Source: Rheinheimera pacifica (GTDB lineage: Bacteria; Pseudomonadota; Gammaproteobacteria; Enterobacterales; Alteromonadaceae). Taken from it: a DNA stretch of 64,000 nucleotides. Below are positions 1 to 7,524 of this stretch, in pieces (position 1 is the stretch's first letter; every line of letters starts with the position of its first letter). The stretch lies in contig NZ_JANUEM010000004.1 of assembly GCF_024809855.1 (NCBI RefSeq), positions 186,001 through 250,000 of the forward strand. The letters are read 5' to 3'. The position numbers were made by a program, and so were the translations under genes. Under the pieces are notes generated by a model. That model ran no database searches. It worked only from the letters and a program-made list of their open reading frames with translations, and was not told the DNA's origin.

Positions 1-206
1 CTATTTAGCTGTTCAATAGCAATTGCAATATCTTCAGTTAATCGTTCACCATCAATCTCACAATCTGACCACCCTTTGTGCTCCATGCCTTCCGGAGGCT
101 TTGCCTGACTTCCCGTTTGTGTAGAGCCAAATAACGATTTCAGAACTCCTGGCTTGCCATATGTGGGTTTGAAATGTGCTTTCACATAAATAACTTTGTT
201 GCTCAT
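1..206 (-). CDS. Hypothetical protein, 3' end cut by window edge
   Basis: An open frame reads leftwards from an ATG at 206-204 and runs off the window without a stop, giving 68 residues that begin MSNKVIYVKAHFKPTYGKPG. A purine-rich GAGGG lies about 7 bases upstream of the ATG on the coding strand, which supports this start. The visible part is hydrophilic, with no signal peptide, membrane segment or motif I recognise. It lies about 100 bases downstream of the LysR-type gene on the same strand. The 66-residue open frame that overlaps it (58-258) is a shadow. No function can be assigned. Confidence 0.6.
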   Translation of the reverse strand, partial: MSNKVIYVKAHFKPTYGKPGVLKSLFGSTQTGSQAKPPEGMEHKGWSDCEIDGERLTEDIAIAIEQLN

Positions 207-217
207 AAGCCCTCATG

Positions 218-233
218 GGAGTTAATAAACTCC
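218..233. other. Small perfect hairpin in the leader of the edge gene
   Basis: GGAGTT and AACTCC form a 6 bp perfect inverted repeat around an AATA loop, just upstream of the ribosome binding site of the gene that starts at 206. It is too short to call a terminator and has no adjacent U run. It might be a leader structure or chance. Confidence 0.25.
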
Positions 234-308
234 GAACAAATTGCTCTATTTCAAACAAAAATATATAAACACGCTATCTCGTAATAAGCCTTTACGGACT
301 AATAAGAT

Positions 309-1235
309 TCATTCCCCTGCACTAAATTGCTTTACCAGCTGCTGGCTGTCAAATTCAGTTGTGATGTAATCGATTAAAGCCCGTGTTTTCGCCGGCATCA
401 GCCGGTTGCCGGCAAAATACAAATTGATATTGCCAAGATCGGCATGCCATTGCGGTAACAAGCGCACTAAGGCACCACTAAGTAAATGTACTCTAGCATG
501 CGGCATAGCTACTGCGGCAACCCCCATGCCCATAACTGCAGCACGGGTCAGCGCGTCAGGATCGTCGGCGATAAAGCGGGCGTTAAAGTGCGGCGCACAA
601 TCTTCACCGCCTGGCCCGCGGAAATGATAATGATGCAACTTGCCACTTTGCGGCGAGCGCATCACTAAGCCCGGCAAGTCCCGCAGTTGGTCGGGGTGTT
701 GCAGTTTACCTTTACCTGCCAGCAATTTTGGCGCTGCGACCACGATCACATGCACCGGCGCCAGCCGTCTGGCAACTACGCCGGGAGTGAGCTCAATACC
801 ACCACCAATGGCTACATCAAAACCATCAGCAATCAAGTTCACCTGACGGTTGGATAGCTGCCAATCTAATGTTACGGCCGGATAACACTGCAAAAAACCG
901 GGCATTAACGGCAAAATATGTTCAACGCCAAAGCCCGGACTCAGGCTCATTCGCAAGTTGCCAGCCGGCTGACCAGCGTTTTGCGTGACATCAGAAATAG
1001 CCGCCTGAATGGTATTCAAATTATCTGCCACGCCGGCAAGAAACTGCTCGCCGGCTTCAGTCAGTGTGAGCTTGCGGGTACTGCGCTGAAATAACCGCAC
1101 ACCGAGGTTACGCTCCAGCTGCGCCACATTACGTGATACCGCAGCGGGGGTTAGCGCCAGTTGCCGCGCGGCTGCAGAAAAGCTGCCCTGCTCGGCGCTG
1201 CGGACAAAAGACTCAATATTCGACAAGGTTTCCAT
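309..1235 (-). CDS. LysR-family transcriptional regulator
   Basis: A 308-residue LysR-type regulator. The N-terminal winged helix-turn-helix covers about residues 1-60 (SFSAAARQLALTPAAVSRNV, then LGVRLFQRSTRKLTLTEAG), followed by a periplasmic-binding-protein-like effector domain at about 90-300. The frame is open for 32 more codons upstream, but those residues do not resemble the family. METLSNIESFVRSAEQGSFS is the usual LysR beginning, so the ATG at 1235 is preferred, although its ribosome binding site is weak. It is divergent from the short-chain dehydrogenase operon at 1383, the classic arrangement of a LysR gene and its target, so it probably regulates that operon. The ligand is unknown. 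Confidence 0.9.
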   Translation of the reverse strand: METLSNIESFVRSAEQGSFSAAARQLALTPAAVSRNVAQLERNLGVRLFQRSTRKLTLTEAGEQFLAGVADNLNTIQAAISDVTQNAGQPAGNLRMSLSPGFGVEHILPLMPGFLQCYPAVTLDWQLSNRQVNLIADGFDVAIGGGIELTPGVVARRLAPVHVIVVAAPKLLAGKGKLQHPDQLRDLPGLVMRSPQSGKLHHYHFRGPGGEDCAPHFNARFIADDPDALTRAAVMGMGVAAVAMPHARVHLLSGALVRLLPQWHADLGNINLYFAGNRLMPAKTRALIDYITTEFDSQQLVKQFSAGE

Positions 1236-1243
1236 AGGGCTAT

Positions 1244-1262
1244 TTTCAATGTTTAGTTGAAA
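1244..1262. promoter_or_regulatory. Candidate LysR operator (perfect inverted repeat)
   Basis: TTTCAA-N7-TTGAAA is a perfect 6 bp inverted repeat in the gap between the divergent LysR gene and the dehydrogenase operon, 9 bases upstream of the chosen lysR start. LysR regulators usually bind interrupted dyads in such gaps and autoregulate. The assignment is inference from symmetry and position. Confidence 0.4.
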
Positions 1263-1382
1263 GTGATTATAGCTATTGCCGGCTACCGGGGCAAAGTCGT
1301 GCGCTCTATAGTTAGCCCGAACCTTAGGCAATAAGCCAGACAGGAAACGACGCTGAACTTAACCCGGAATGAGGAAATAACC

Positions 1383-2132
1383 ATGTCATACACTACACCA
1401 CTAACTAATAAATTTGCCGTTGTTACCGGCGGCTCACGCAGTATAGGTGCTGCTATTGTTCGCCGCCTGGCCGCAGATGGCGCTACGGTAGCCTTCACTT
1501 ACCATGCTTCTCCTGAGCGGGCCGAAGCTTTAGTTGCCGACATTCAGGCGGCAGGTGGCAAAGCATTAGCCATTCAGGCTGATGCCGGTAACCCGCAGGC
1601 AGTACGTAACGCTATCAGCCAGGTCGCCGCCAGTTTTGGCAAGGTTGATATTCTGGTAAACAACGCTGGTATCAGTGTGCTGGGCCAACCGGAAGAAATC
1701 GCCTTTGCCGATTTTGAACGTATTCTGGCTGTTAACGTCACCGGTGTTTTTGTTGCTACGCAAGAAGCCCTGAAGCACATGAGTGAAGGCGGCCGCATAA
1801 TTCATATTGGCAGCTCAATGGTGCAACATGCAGCTTTTGGCACAGCGTCGGCTTATACGTTAACCAAAGGCGCGGTTACCGGTTTTACCCGTGGTCTGGT
1901 GCGAGATTTAGGTCCGCGCGGTATTACTGTTAATACTGTACATCCGGGCCCTACAGACAGTGATATGAACCCAGCAGATGGCCCGGTAGCTGATTTCGTC
2001 AGGCCGAAAATTGCTGTAGGCCGCTATGGCGAAGGTAAAGATATCGCCAGCGCTGTTGCATACCTGGCCAGTCCGGCAGCGGGCTTTGTTTCCGGTGCTG
2101 AACTGATGGTTGACGGCGGCTTTACCGCATAA
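1383..2132 (+). CDS. Short-chain dehydrogenase/reductase (SDR, FabG-like)
   Basis: A 249-residue classical SDR of normal family length. Visible features are the nucleotide-binding TGGSRSIG at 15-22, the NNAG motif at 93-96, Asn118, the catalytic Ser at 144/145, and Tyr158 and Lys162 in YTLTK. The C-terminal GAELMVDGGFTA is typical of FabG-like members. It should catalyse NAD(P)H-dependent reduction of a carbonyl, or the reverse, in the cytoplasm; the substrate cannot be read from sequence. It is the first gene of a two-gene operon: its stop codon overlaps the ribosome binding site of the NADP-binding protein at 2143. It is divergent from the LysR gene, which probably controls it. Confidence 0.92.
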   Translation: MSYTTPLTNKFAVVTGGSRSIGAAIVRRLAADGATVAFTYHASPERAEALVADIQAAGGKALAIQADAGNPQAVRNAISQVAASFGKVDILVNNAGISVLGQPEEIAFADFERILAVNVTGVFVATQEALKHMSEGGRIIHIGSSMVQHAAFGTASAYTLTKGAVTGFTRGLVRDLGPRGITVNTVHPGPTDSDMNPADGPVADFVRPKIAVGRYGEGKDIASAVAYLASPAAGFVSGAELMVDGGFTA

Positions 2133-2136
2133 GGAG
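2131..2136 (+). promoter_or_regulatory. Shine-Dalgarno deciding the start at 2143
   Basis: AAGGAG overlaps the TAA of the upstream dehydrogenase (2130-2132). It lies 6 bases before the ATG at 2143 and only 3 before the tandem ATG at 2140, favouring 2143. The overlap suggests translational coupling of the two genes. Confidence 0.6.
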
Positions 2137-2142
2137 CTGATG

Positions 2143-2736
2143 ATGAATATCGGTATTATTGGCGCCGGTGCTATCGGTGCCGCCATTGCAAAGCTGTTGA
2201 CGCAAAACGGCATTAAGGTTGGCATTGCCAACAGCCGTGGTCCGGCAAGTCTGGCCGCGCTGGTCGCCGGCTTAGGGGGAAACGCTCAGGCAGTAACCGT
2301 GCAGGAAGCGAGTCGCGCCGACATCGTATTTCTGGCGGTGAACTGGTCAAAGCTGCCGCAAGCGGTGCAAGCGCTGGGGCCCTGGCGGGGGCGGATTGTG
2401 GTCGATACAAACAATCCAATAGAGGCACCGTTGTTCAAACCGTTTGACTTAGCGGGCAAAGCGTCCAGTCAGGTGGTTGCCGACATGCTACCGGGCGCTC
2501 AACTGGTGAAAGCTTTTAACCATCTGCCGCCGGCGCTGTTGGCCAACCCGGCAGCAGAAGGTGGCAAAAGGGTGCTGTTTTACTCAGGTGAACATCAAGC
2601 CGCCAAGCAGACAGTAGCGGCATTGATAGAGAAGCTGGGGTTCTTCAGCATTGACCTTGGTAATCTGGAACAAGGCCGGTTAGCGCAATTTCCGGGCGGG
2701 CCCTTACCGGCACTGAATCTGGTGAAACATAGCTAA
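2143..2736 (+). CDS. NADPH-dependent F420 reductase-like / NAD(P)-binding protein
   Basis: A 197-residue protein that begins MNIGIIGAGAIGAAIAKLL, a dinucleotide-binding Rossmann fold with GxGxxG at 7-12. The body resembles the F420 oxidoreductase-like NADP-binding family (ADIVFLAVNW, VVDTNNP, KAFNHLPP), which in F420-less bacteria are called NADPH-dependent F420 reductases without proof of substrate. The frame opens at 2110, but the start at 2143 fits both the fold and the ribosome binding site. It is translationally coupled to the upstream SDR gene, so the pair probably acts in one redox step or detoxification route under the LysR regulator. Substrate unknown. Confidence 0.8.
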   Translation: MNIGIIGAGAIGAAIAKLLTQNGIKVGIANSRGPASLAALVAGLGGNAQAVTVQEASRADIVFLAVNWSKLPQAVQALGPWRGRIVVDTNNPIEAPLFKPFDLAGKASSQVVADMLPGAQLVKAFNHLPPALLANPAAEGGKRVLFYSGEHQAAKQTVAALIEKLGFFSIDLGNLEQGRLAQFPGGPLPALNLVKHS

Positions 2737-2740
2737 TAGT

Positions 2741-2767
2741 AACAGGCCGGCAGCAGCCGGCCCTGTT
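2741..2767 (+). terminator. GC-rich hairpin after the SDR operon
   Basis: AACAG-GCCGGC and GCCGGC-C-CTGTT pair around an AGCA loop with one bulged C. The hairpin lies directly after the stop at 2736. The following bases are only moderately T-rich, so this is a probable but not ideal intrinsic terminator. Confidence 0.55.
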
Positions 2768-2832
2768 CTAAAATAGCCACTACCAAACCGGGGACTGTAG
2801 GGAATAAACCTACGTTTATCTATAGGTACAAC

Positions 2833-3996
2833 TTAACTTACCATCTCAATCGCTTTGCGAGCCACGCGATACATTGCCTCCAGTGTTACCCTAAACACCC
2901 AGCGAATAAAACGGACAGTCAGCTCAGTAACCGCTGTGGTCACTTTACCGGCAAATACCAACATATGGCCCAGTAAGCCTTTCACCTGCTCGGCAAACTG
3001 GCTGCTTATGTTTGCAATTTTTTCTACTGCCAAAGCCAGCACATCATAAAACGTCATAATGCCACTAATAGTCATTTGCACAGATATCGCAGTTAACATG
3101 CCAGCATCTTTTAACAACGTAATCAGAGCGTGACTTAGCCGCTCTTGCCAGTGAGTACTGAAGCTGCATTCAAATCGGCGGTCATACCATAAGCGGACGG
3201 CCTTAACCACGTCACCTCTGCGCTGTAAGTCTTCCCATTGACCGCGGGCGGTATTGGTATACCCAGGGTTTTTAAGCATAGAGTGAGATGAAATATTGAT
3301 ACCGGTAGCGGAGGTAAGCAGAACACTACTACCGTTTATTGGCGCATGGTAAAAAGGCCATACCGGCACCATAGGCACCGGGTCATCACCATGTATGCAA
3401 CGATAGATTTTATCAATACTGCCAGACGATTTCATGGCAAAGTCATTCAGCCCAACTCGCGGCGCGCCAAATGTATAGAGTGCTACGTGATTGCCGAAGC
3501 GTTGCTTTATCCAGATTGCAGCAAGGCTTGCCAATGCACCACCTAAGCTATGGCCTGCACAATGAACAATACCATTGCTGTTTGTATTAAGTAGCGGTGC
3601 CAGTTGCTTCTCCAAAGTGGGCTGCATGCTTTTAAATACTTTTTGAAACCCTGAATGCACAGCACTTTGATTATCAGCTACGGCTAAGCTGGCATTGGCA
3701 TTACTAAACCAGTCACGGCCACTGCTCATATTTGTGCCACGGATCCCCACCGCAACATCGCTACTGAACCGGCCTTTTCCCTTGCCGACAATAGCAAAAC
3801 CGGTCGTGCGGTTGAATAGTTTGGATATCACACTTCCTGATGTGCCGTGAATTACGCCACCAGTTTGACTGAAATCAAAATGACTTGTTACTTCTTTTGC
3901 GTCAGGAACAAACTTTTGTCCTGCTCTTATATTCTCTGCGTCGTAAGGTGAATTCGCCAGCCAAGCAGCAGTTTTTGGAGGGAGTGTTCTTTGCAT
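2833..3996 (-). CDS. Class 3 lipase (alpha/beta hydrolase), possible toxin effector
   Basis: A 387-residue lipase_3-type hydrolase. The nucleophile elbow GHSLGG lies at 148-153 (Ser150) and YTFGAPRVG, typical of the family, at 174-182. Likely partners are Asp204/205 in HGDDPVPMVP and His238 in SSHSM. It should hydrolyse ester bonds of lipids. There is no N-terminal signal peptide. The last ~100 residues are alternately hydrophobic and amphipathic (about 288-380) and could insert in or dock to membranes. It begins one base after the stop of the upstream gene, which encodes a protein with a signal peptide or anchor. A signal-less lipase coupled to an exported partner is the layout of type VI lipase effectors and their immunity proteins, but no VgrG, PAAR or Hcp gene is in the window. 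An ordinary lipase remains possible. Confidence 0.85.
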   Translation of the reverse strand: MQRTLPPKTAAWLANSPYDAENIRAGQKFVPDAKEVTSHFDFSQTGGVIHGTSGSVISKLFNRTTGFAIVGKGKGRFSSDVAVGIRGTNMSSGRDWFSNANASLAVADNQSAVHSGFQKVFKSMQPTLEKQLAPLLNTNSNGIVHCAGHSLGGALASLAAIWIKQRFGNHVALYTFGAPRVGLNDFAMKSSGSIDKIYRCIHGDDPVPMVPVWPFYHAPINGSSVLLTSATGINISSHSMLKNPGYTNTARGQWEDLQRRGDVVKAVRLWYDRRFECSFSTHWQERLSHALITLLKDAGMLTAISVQMTISGIMTFYDVLALAVEKIANISSQFAEQVKGLLGHMLVFAGKVTTAVTELTVRFIRWVFRVTLEAMYRVARKAIEMVS

Positions 3997-3997
3997 T

Positions 3998-4621
3998 TTA
4001 AAATCCTTCTTGTTTATCTATGATCCGTTCAAGCTCCAACCTTTGTTGCTCAATTTCTTCATCTGAATAAAGGGCTATCTCCGCGTGAGCAAAAGTGCAT
4101 TTAGAACGAATATTCGGCGCTGAATTACCGGGAATTTCAAGGTTCTTTAGCTCGTCTACCTTTGCTTCAGCAGTCAGCTCACAGCGGATATCAGACATCA
4201 CAAAATCTACACTTCTATAGTCCAAGTCATTCAGAGTGCTCAGACGAAAAACTTGATCTTCCTCTGATTTACTAGGGTAATCCACAACATAAAGCTCTAG
4301 TGCTATGCTGACATCGAACAAGACTCGGCGTACCTTAAGGGTTTTCCTAGGAAAGTAAAAATGGCCAGTGTCATCGGTGGTAACACTGTCGTAACGTTCT
4401 TTGCCATCGTAATAAAGGCGGCGTTTGACCTCAATATTAACAACCGGCTTATCATGTTCAACGATTACACCATGTACTTCAGGCGACCATTGAATTTCTG
4501 TTCTTTTTAACCAACCAAACACACCTGCCTCCACGTTCGTTGCTAATACAGAAAGTATCAGGCCCAAGCCAACGGCTATCGCCTTAAGATTAAGAGGCTG
4601 CCATCCCAGCATTACGACCAT
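3998..4621 (-). CDS. Exported/anchored hypothetical protein upstream of lipase (DUF6795-like)
   Basis: A 207-residue protein with a hydrophobic N-terminus (about residues 10-32, ending TNVEAG), read as a signal peptide or membrane anchor. Residues about 43-110 resemble a small carboxypeptidase-regulatory-like beta domain: VHGVIVEHDKPVVNIEVKRR, then TTDDTGHFYFPRKTLKV. This recalls the DUF6795 family. The C-terminal half contains three cysteines (near CELTAEA and SKCTFAH) that could form disulfides in the periplasm. Its stop is one base before the lipase start, so the two are cotranscribed. By position it could be an immunity protein or a lipase chaperone. By eye it is more A+T-rich than its neighbours, a weak hint of transfer. 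Confidence 0.7.
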   Translation of the reverse strand: MVVMLGWQPLNLKAIAVGLGLILSVLATNVEAGVFGWLKRTEIQWSPEVHGVIVEHDKPVVNIEVKRRLYYDGKERYDSVTTDDTGHFYFPRKTLKVRRVLFDVSIALELYVVDYPSKSEEDQVFRLSTLNDLDYRSVDFVMSDIRCELTAEAKVDELKNLEIPGNSAPNIRSKCTFAHAEIALYSDEEIEQQRLELERIIDKQEGF

Positions 4622-4961
4622 CCTGTAAAGAAAATAGTGGTTAACATTATAAATAGCCTGCCTGTCAAAGCAATATTTTTATTACAAATAAATAAACAAA
4701 TTTAACATTATGTATGTGGTGATAATTTAGGTTAAGGATGTAGTAGTGCTGATGGCAGATATGGTTATAGTGACCATTTACTTAGTTAAGCGAGGGTGTA
4801 ATGTCGCTGTCACAGCGCTCCACTCTCCTGGATTCACGGTGATCTAGGGTAGCATACGCTTATAAAGCTACCCGCTGCAGTGGTGCCTTATAGTGCTACA
4901 AAATATGTTACCATTACCGCCTGCACTGCAAGTTTAGAGACAGAACCGATTAGGAGTTTGT
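4622..4961. other. Intergenic region without a recognised gene
   Basis: A divergent gap of 340 bases between the lipase operon and gloA. The first 120 bases are strongly A+T-rich and should carry the promoter of the lipase operon. A 7 bp inverted repeat (GGGTAGC 4847-4853, GCTACCC 4867-4873, 13-base loop) lies in the gloA-proximal half. It lacks a U run, and its role is unknown. No convincing coding frame, tRNA or small RNA was seen. Confidence 0.5.
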
Positions 4962-5363
4962 ATGAGAATGCTACATACCATGCTGCGCGTGGGTAATCTG
5001 GAAAAATCACTGGCGTTTTACACTGAAGTACTGGGCATGAAACTGCTGCGTCAGTCAGAAAACACTGAGTACAAATATACGCTGGCGTTTGTTGGCTACG
5101 GCGATGAAAGCGAAAATACCGTGTTAGAGCTGACTTACAACTGGGGTACCGACAGCTACGATTTAGGCAATGCCTATGGCCATATCGCACTGGAAGTAGA
5201 AAACGTATACGACGCCTGCGAAAAGATACGTGCTAAAGGCGGTGTAATAAGCCGTGAACCCGGCCCGGTAAAAGGTGGTACTACTGAAATCGCCTTTGTG
5301 CGCGATCCGGATAACTACGCCATAGAACTGATCCAGAAAAAAGACAGTTACAACACGCTCTGA
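4962..5363 (+). CDS. gloA: Lactoylglutathione lyase (glyoxalase I)
   Basis: This 133-residue protein is nearly collinear with E. coli GloA (135). It converts the methylglyoxal-glutathione hemithioacetal to S-lactoylglutathione, the first step of cytosolic methylglyoxal detoxification. The four metal ligands of the nickel-type bacterial enzyme are present at the E. coli positions: His5, Glu56, His74 and Glu122. The two betaalphabetabetabeta modules are visible as [20 protein letters not shown] and [22 protein letters not shown] at 4952-4956 is 5 bases before the ATG. It is monocistronic and ends at a strong shared terminator. Confidence 0.97.
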   Translation: MRMLHTMLRVGNLEKSLAFYTEVLGMKLLRQSENTEYKYTLAFVGYGDESENTVLELTYNWGTDSYDLGNAYGHIALEVENVYDACEKIRAKGGVISREPGPVKGGTTEIAFVRDPDNYAIELIQKKDSYNTL

Positions 5364-5379
5364 TTATCTATTGCACCTA

Positions 5380-5417
5380 AAATCAGTAAGGCCCGCTGAT
5401 ACGGGCCTTACTGATTT
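5380..5417. terminator. Bidirectional intrinsic terminator
   Basis: A perfect 16 bp stem (AAATCAGTAAGGCCCG and its complement) with a 6-base loop lies between the convergent gloA and the gene ending at 5443. A and T runs on opposite ends let it work in both directions. Confidence 0.9.
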
Positions 5418-5442
5418 GCAAAACTATAATGTAATATCACAT

Positions 5443-6501
5443 CTAACGGGCAACATAACCTTTAGTACCGTCTGTATACAGAATAATCTCATCCCATATT
5501 TTGCCATTTAACTCGACAACACCAGATTTAGTAAGCTGATAACCCTTTTCCAGAGTATCCAGCACCGGGGCCGATAAATCAGGGTGTGAACGTATTTGCA
5601 GTGGCTTATCTGCAACCAGGTTACCTGAGCTGCGTTTAACCTGAAATGATAATAATGCCAATCTGGCTGTCAGTTCATCCTGAATATAAGCTTTAGGCCC
5701 ACGATTACCCCAAGGAGCAACTTCAATCCACGGGCTGTTAGCAACAATACCGGTTGCCGGCATTTCAAAGCCTTGAGCCAGCAGATCAAGCTGCGGCGCA
5801 CGAAGATCAGGTGCAGCAAATACCTTAGCAGATGTGCTGTTAAGGTTAACATACGCAGATAAACGCGGGCTTTTATGTACCACAACCGGCTCAGCTGTAA
5901 GCTCAACGGCTGCAGGTTGCAACCCAGCTTTGCCGGGCTGGGTAAGCACTTCCTGTTGCAGTACATCAATACTGGGTGGATTACCGGAAATCACTTTTAC
6001 GCCATCAGCAGTCTGATAAATCAGCGTGGGAAAAGCAAAACTGCTGTCGTTGTAGTAAGGTTTAAACTGAAAAGACAAGCTGTTCATTACTGCATAATTG
6101 TAATCAACGCCGCGCTTAGCCAGTGCTTTATCAGGGGCACTGCCAAACTGCCCGGCAAAGGCTGCAGCGACGCTTGCACCGCTACGCTCAGCGACTACAG
6201 TATCAGCGCCGCGAGCGGCCACCGGTATCCAGCGTAGCTGCAGCTTATCGCCTAACTGACGGCTTTGTTCATACAGGCGTTTACTCCAGCCACATTCAGT
6301 GCTGTATACGATATAAACCGGCTTTTCAGCAATGCTGCCATCACTTGCCCAAAGTGCATTTTCAACCGTGCTTAATACGCTATCTGCAACAGCCTGCTCT
6401 GTGATCAGTAGCTGACGCCCCCGTTCCAAAGCAGCTACGGTGCTTGATAACGTCAGGGCTAACACGGCAATGCACGAACGCCAAACTGAAATTCTGACCA
6501 C
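5443..6501 (-). CDS. Periplasmic thioredoxin-fold protein with two SH3b repeats
   Basis: A 352-residue protein with an N-terminal signal peptide (hydrophobic core about 8-24). Residues about 60-190 look like a DsbC/DsbG-type thioredoxin fold: VYIVYSTECGWSKRLYEQS places Cys70 where a CXXC would be, but the fourth residue is Ser73 (CGWS), and SFAFPTLIYQT resembles the cis-Pro loop. Residues about 215-352 hold two related bacterial SH3-like repeats (APDLRAPQLDLLAQG near VFA; HPDLSAPVLDTLEKG near QIR), each ending in a Tyr-bearing strand (KAYIQ, KGYVA). A monothiol active site points to a redox sensor, binding or glutathione-type role rather than a classical oxidase. It is the downstream neighbour of the solute-binding-like gene but 110 bases away. 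Function unknown. Confidence 0.75.
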   Translation of the reverse strand: MVRISVWRSCIAVLALTLSSTVAALERGRQLLITEQAVADSVLSTVENALWASDGSIAEKPVYIVYSTECGWSKRLYEQSRQLGDKLQLRWIPVAARGADTVVAERSGASVAAAFAGQFGSAPDKALAKRGVDYNYAVMNSLSFQFKPYYNDSSFAFPTLIYQTADGVKVISGNPPSIDVLQQEVLTQPGKAGLQPAAVELTAEPVVVHKSPRLSAYVNLNSTSAKVFAAPDLRAPQLDLLAQGFEMPATGIVANSPWIEVAPWGNRGPKAYIQDELTARLALLSFQVKRSSGNLVADKPLQIRSHPDLSAPVLDTLEKGYQLTKSGVVELNGKIWDEIILYTDGTKGYVAR

Positions 6502-6611
6502 AATCAGACTCCTTCATCAGGTTTACGCCAGTAAAGTACAAAAATTAAAAAAACAAGAAATAGTATAGTAAATAATCAGCCAGTGTTTACATATGGCTAA
6601 GCAATGATTTT

Positions 6612-7412
6612 TCAGTTTTTTTGTTGTTGATTAGCGGCAAAATCTTCTAACCGCCTGATAATCTGCTCGCTATACACCGGCTGATACAACTGGCGCATGG
6701 TGCCATCGCTGTAGCTTTGTTCCAGTGCCGCCTGCCAGCGGGCAATACGCTCGTCTGATACATTGCGGGAAAACGCCAGATAACGCTTACGCTCACTAAG
6801 ATACTTTACCTTAACCAACTGGCTGCCGGCCTCTGCGGCACTGGCTGAAAACTCCGGCGCTGACAGCTCGCTAACTGCCATTAAATCAGCACGGCCTAAC
6901 AGCAGCATATCCAGACAATCACCTGATTTACTGGTGAGTATCAGGTTTTTTCCTTCGGTAAAGCCCAGGGCTTTAATATCATTTATAGTGGCCGAATTAC
7001 GATAATTACAGGCAGTGTAGCTTTTGGGTAATGCGGCCAGTGACGGTGTCTCCCCTACCCGGTGCTTTAAGCCATATAAAGTCATCTGATAGTGCTTAAG
7101 CGGCCCGACCCATTTAAACCAGGGTTCGCGCTCAGTTGTGCGCACGGTCTCAAACAGCACTATATTGTCTTCAGATCTGGCAATACTCAGCGCCCGTCCC
7201 CAGGGCATCAGCTCTATAGTGCCGGGGTCGTCCAACCGCTGCTGCAGTATACGCACCAGGCTGGTTGTTACGCCACTTACCTCCCCCTGCTCGTCCAGAT
7301 ATTCTCCCGGCGGGTTATGCTCAGTAAGAAAACGCAGCGACTGTGCCTTTACGGCACTTGCTGAAACACACAATACTATAGTTAACACCCAGGCGCTTAA
7401 TTTAACGTTCAT
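6612..7412 (-). CDS. Periplasmic solute-binding-like protein (SBP_bac_3 family)
   Basis: A 266-residue protein with a clear signal peptide (about 1-24, ending VKAQ). The two-lobed family 3 solute-binding pattern is present: LRFLTEHNPPGEYLDEQGEVSG at the start, then SLVRILQQRL, MPWGRALSIARSEDNIVLFE and a late WQAALEQSYSDGTMRQLYQ helix. No transporter permease or ATPase is adjacent. Orphan members of this type are common in Rheinheimera, Shewanella and Pseudomonas, and their ligands are mostly unknown; the PWGRA and ERE(P)W features are typical of that orphan branch. It may be a sensing or uptake component without a fixed partner. Confidence 0.85.
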   Translation of the reverse strand: MNVKLSAWVLTIVLCVSASAVKAQSLRFLTEHNPPGEYLDEQGEVSGVTTSLVRILQQRLDDPGTIELMPWGRALSIARSEDNIVLFETVRTTEREPWFKWVGPLKHYQMTLYGLKHRVGETPSLAALPKSYTACNYRNSATINDIKALGFTEGKNLILTSKSGDCLDMLLLGRADLMAVSELSAPEFSASAAEAGSQLVKVKYLSERKRYLAFSRNVSDERIARWQAALEQSYSDGTMRQLYQPVYSEQIIRRLEDFAANQQQKN

Positions 7413-7524
7413 TCGGTACCATTGACATCGCCAGACCAGATCATTAATAACAGTTTAATAACACAGCAATTGCCAAAAGAAAACCATAATAATGAACATG
7501 ATACAGATATCAGACTAAACAATA

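Noticed and set aside
2833-4621. A full type VI secretion cluster
   Set aside because: No VgrG, Hcp, PAAR, TssB/C or ClpV gene occurs in the window; only the possible effector pair is kept. ClpA at 37955 is the housekeeping unfoldase, as shown by clpS and its close match to E. coli ClpA.
4847-4873. 7 bp inverted repeat with a 13-base loop before gloA, considered as a terminator or attenuator
   Set aside because: There is no U run, the loop is long and no leader peptide is visible; it is listed only as part of the gap.
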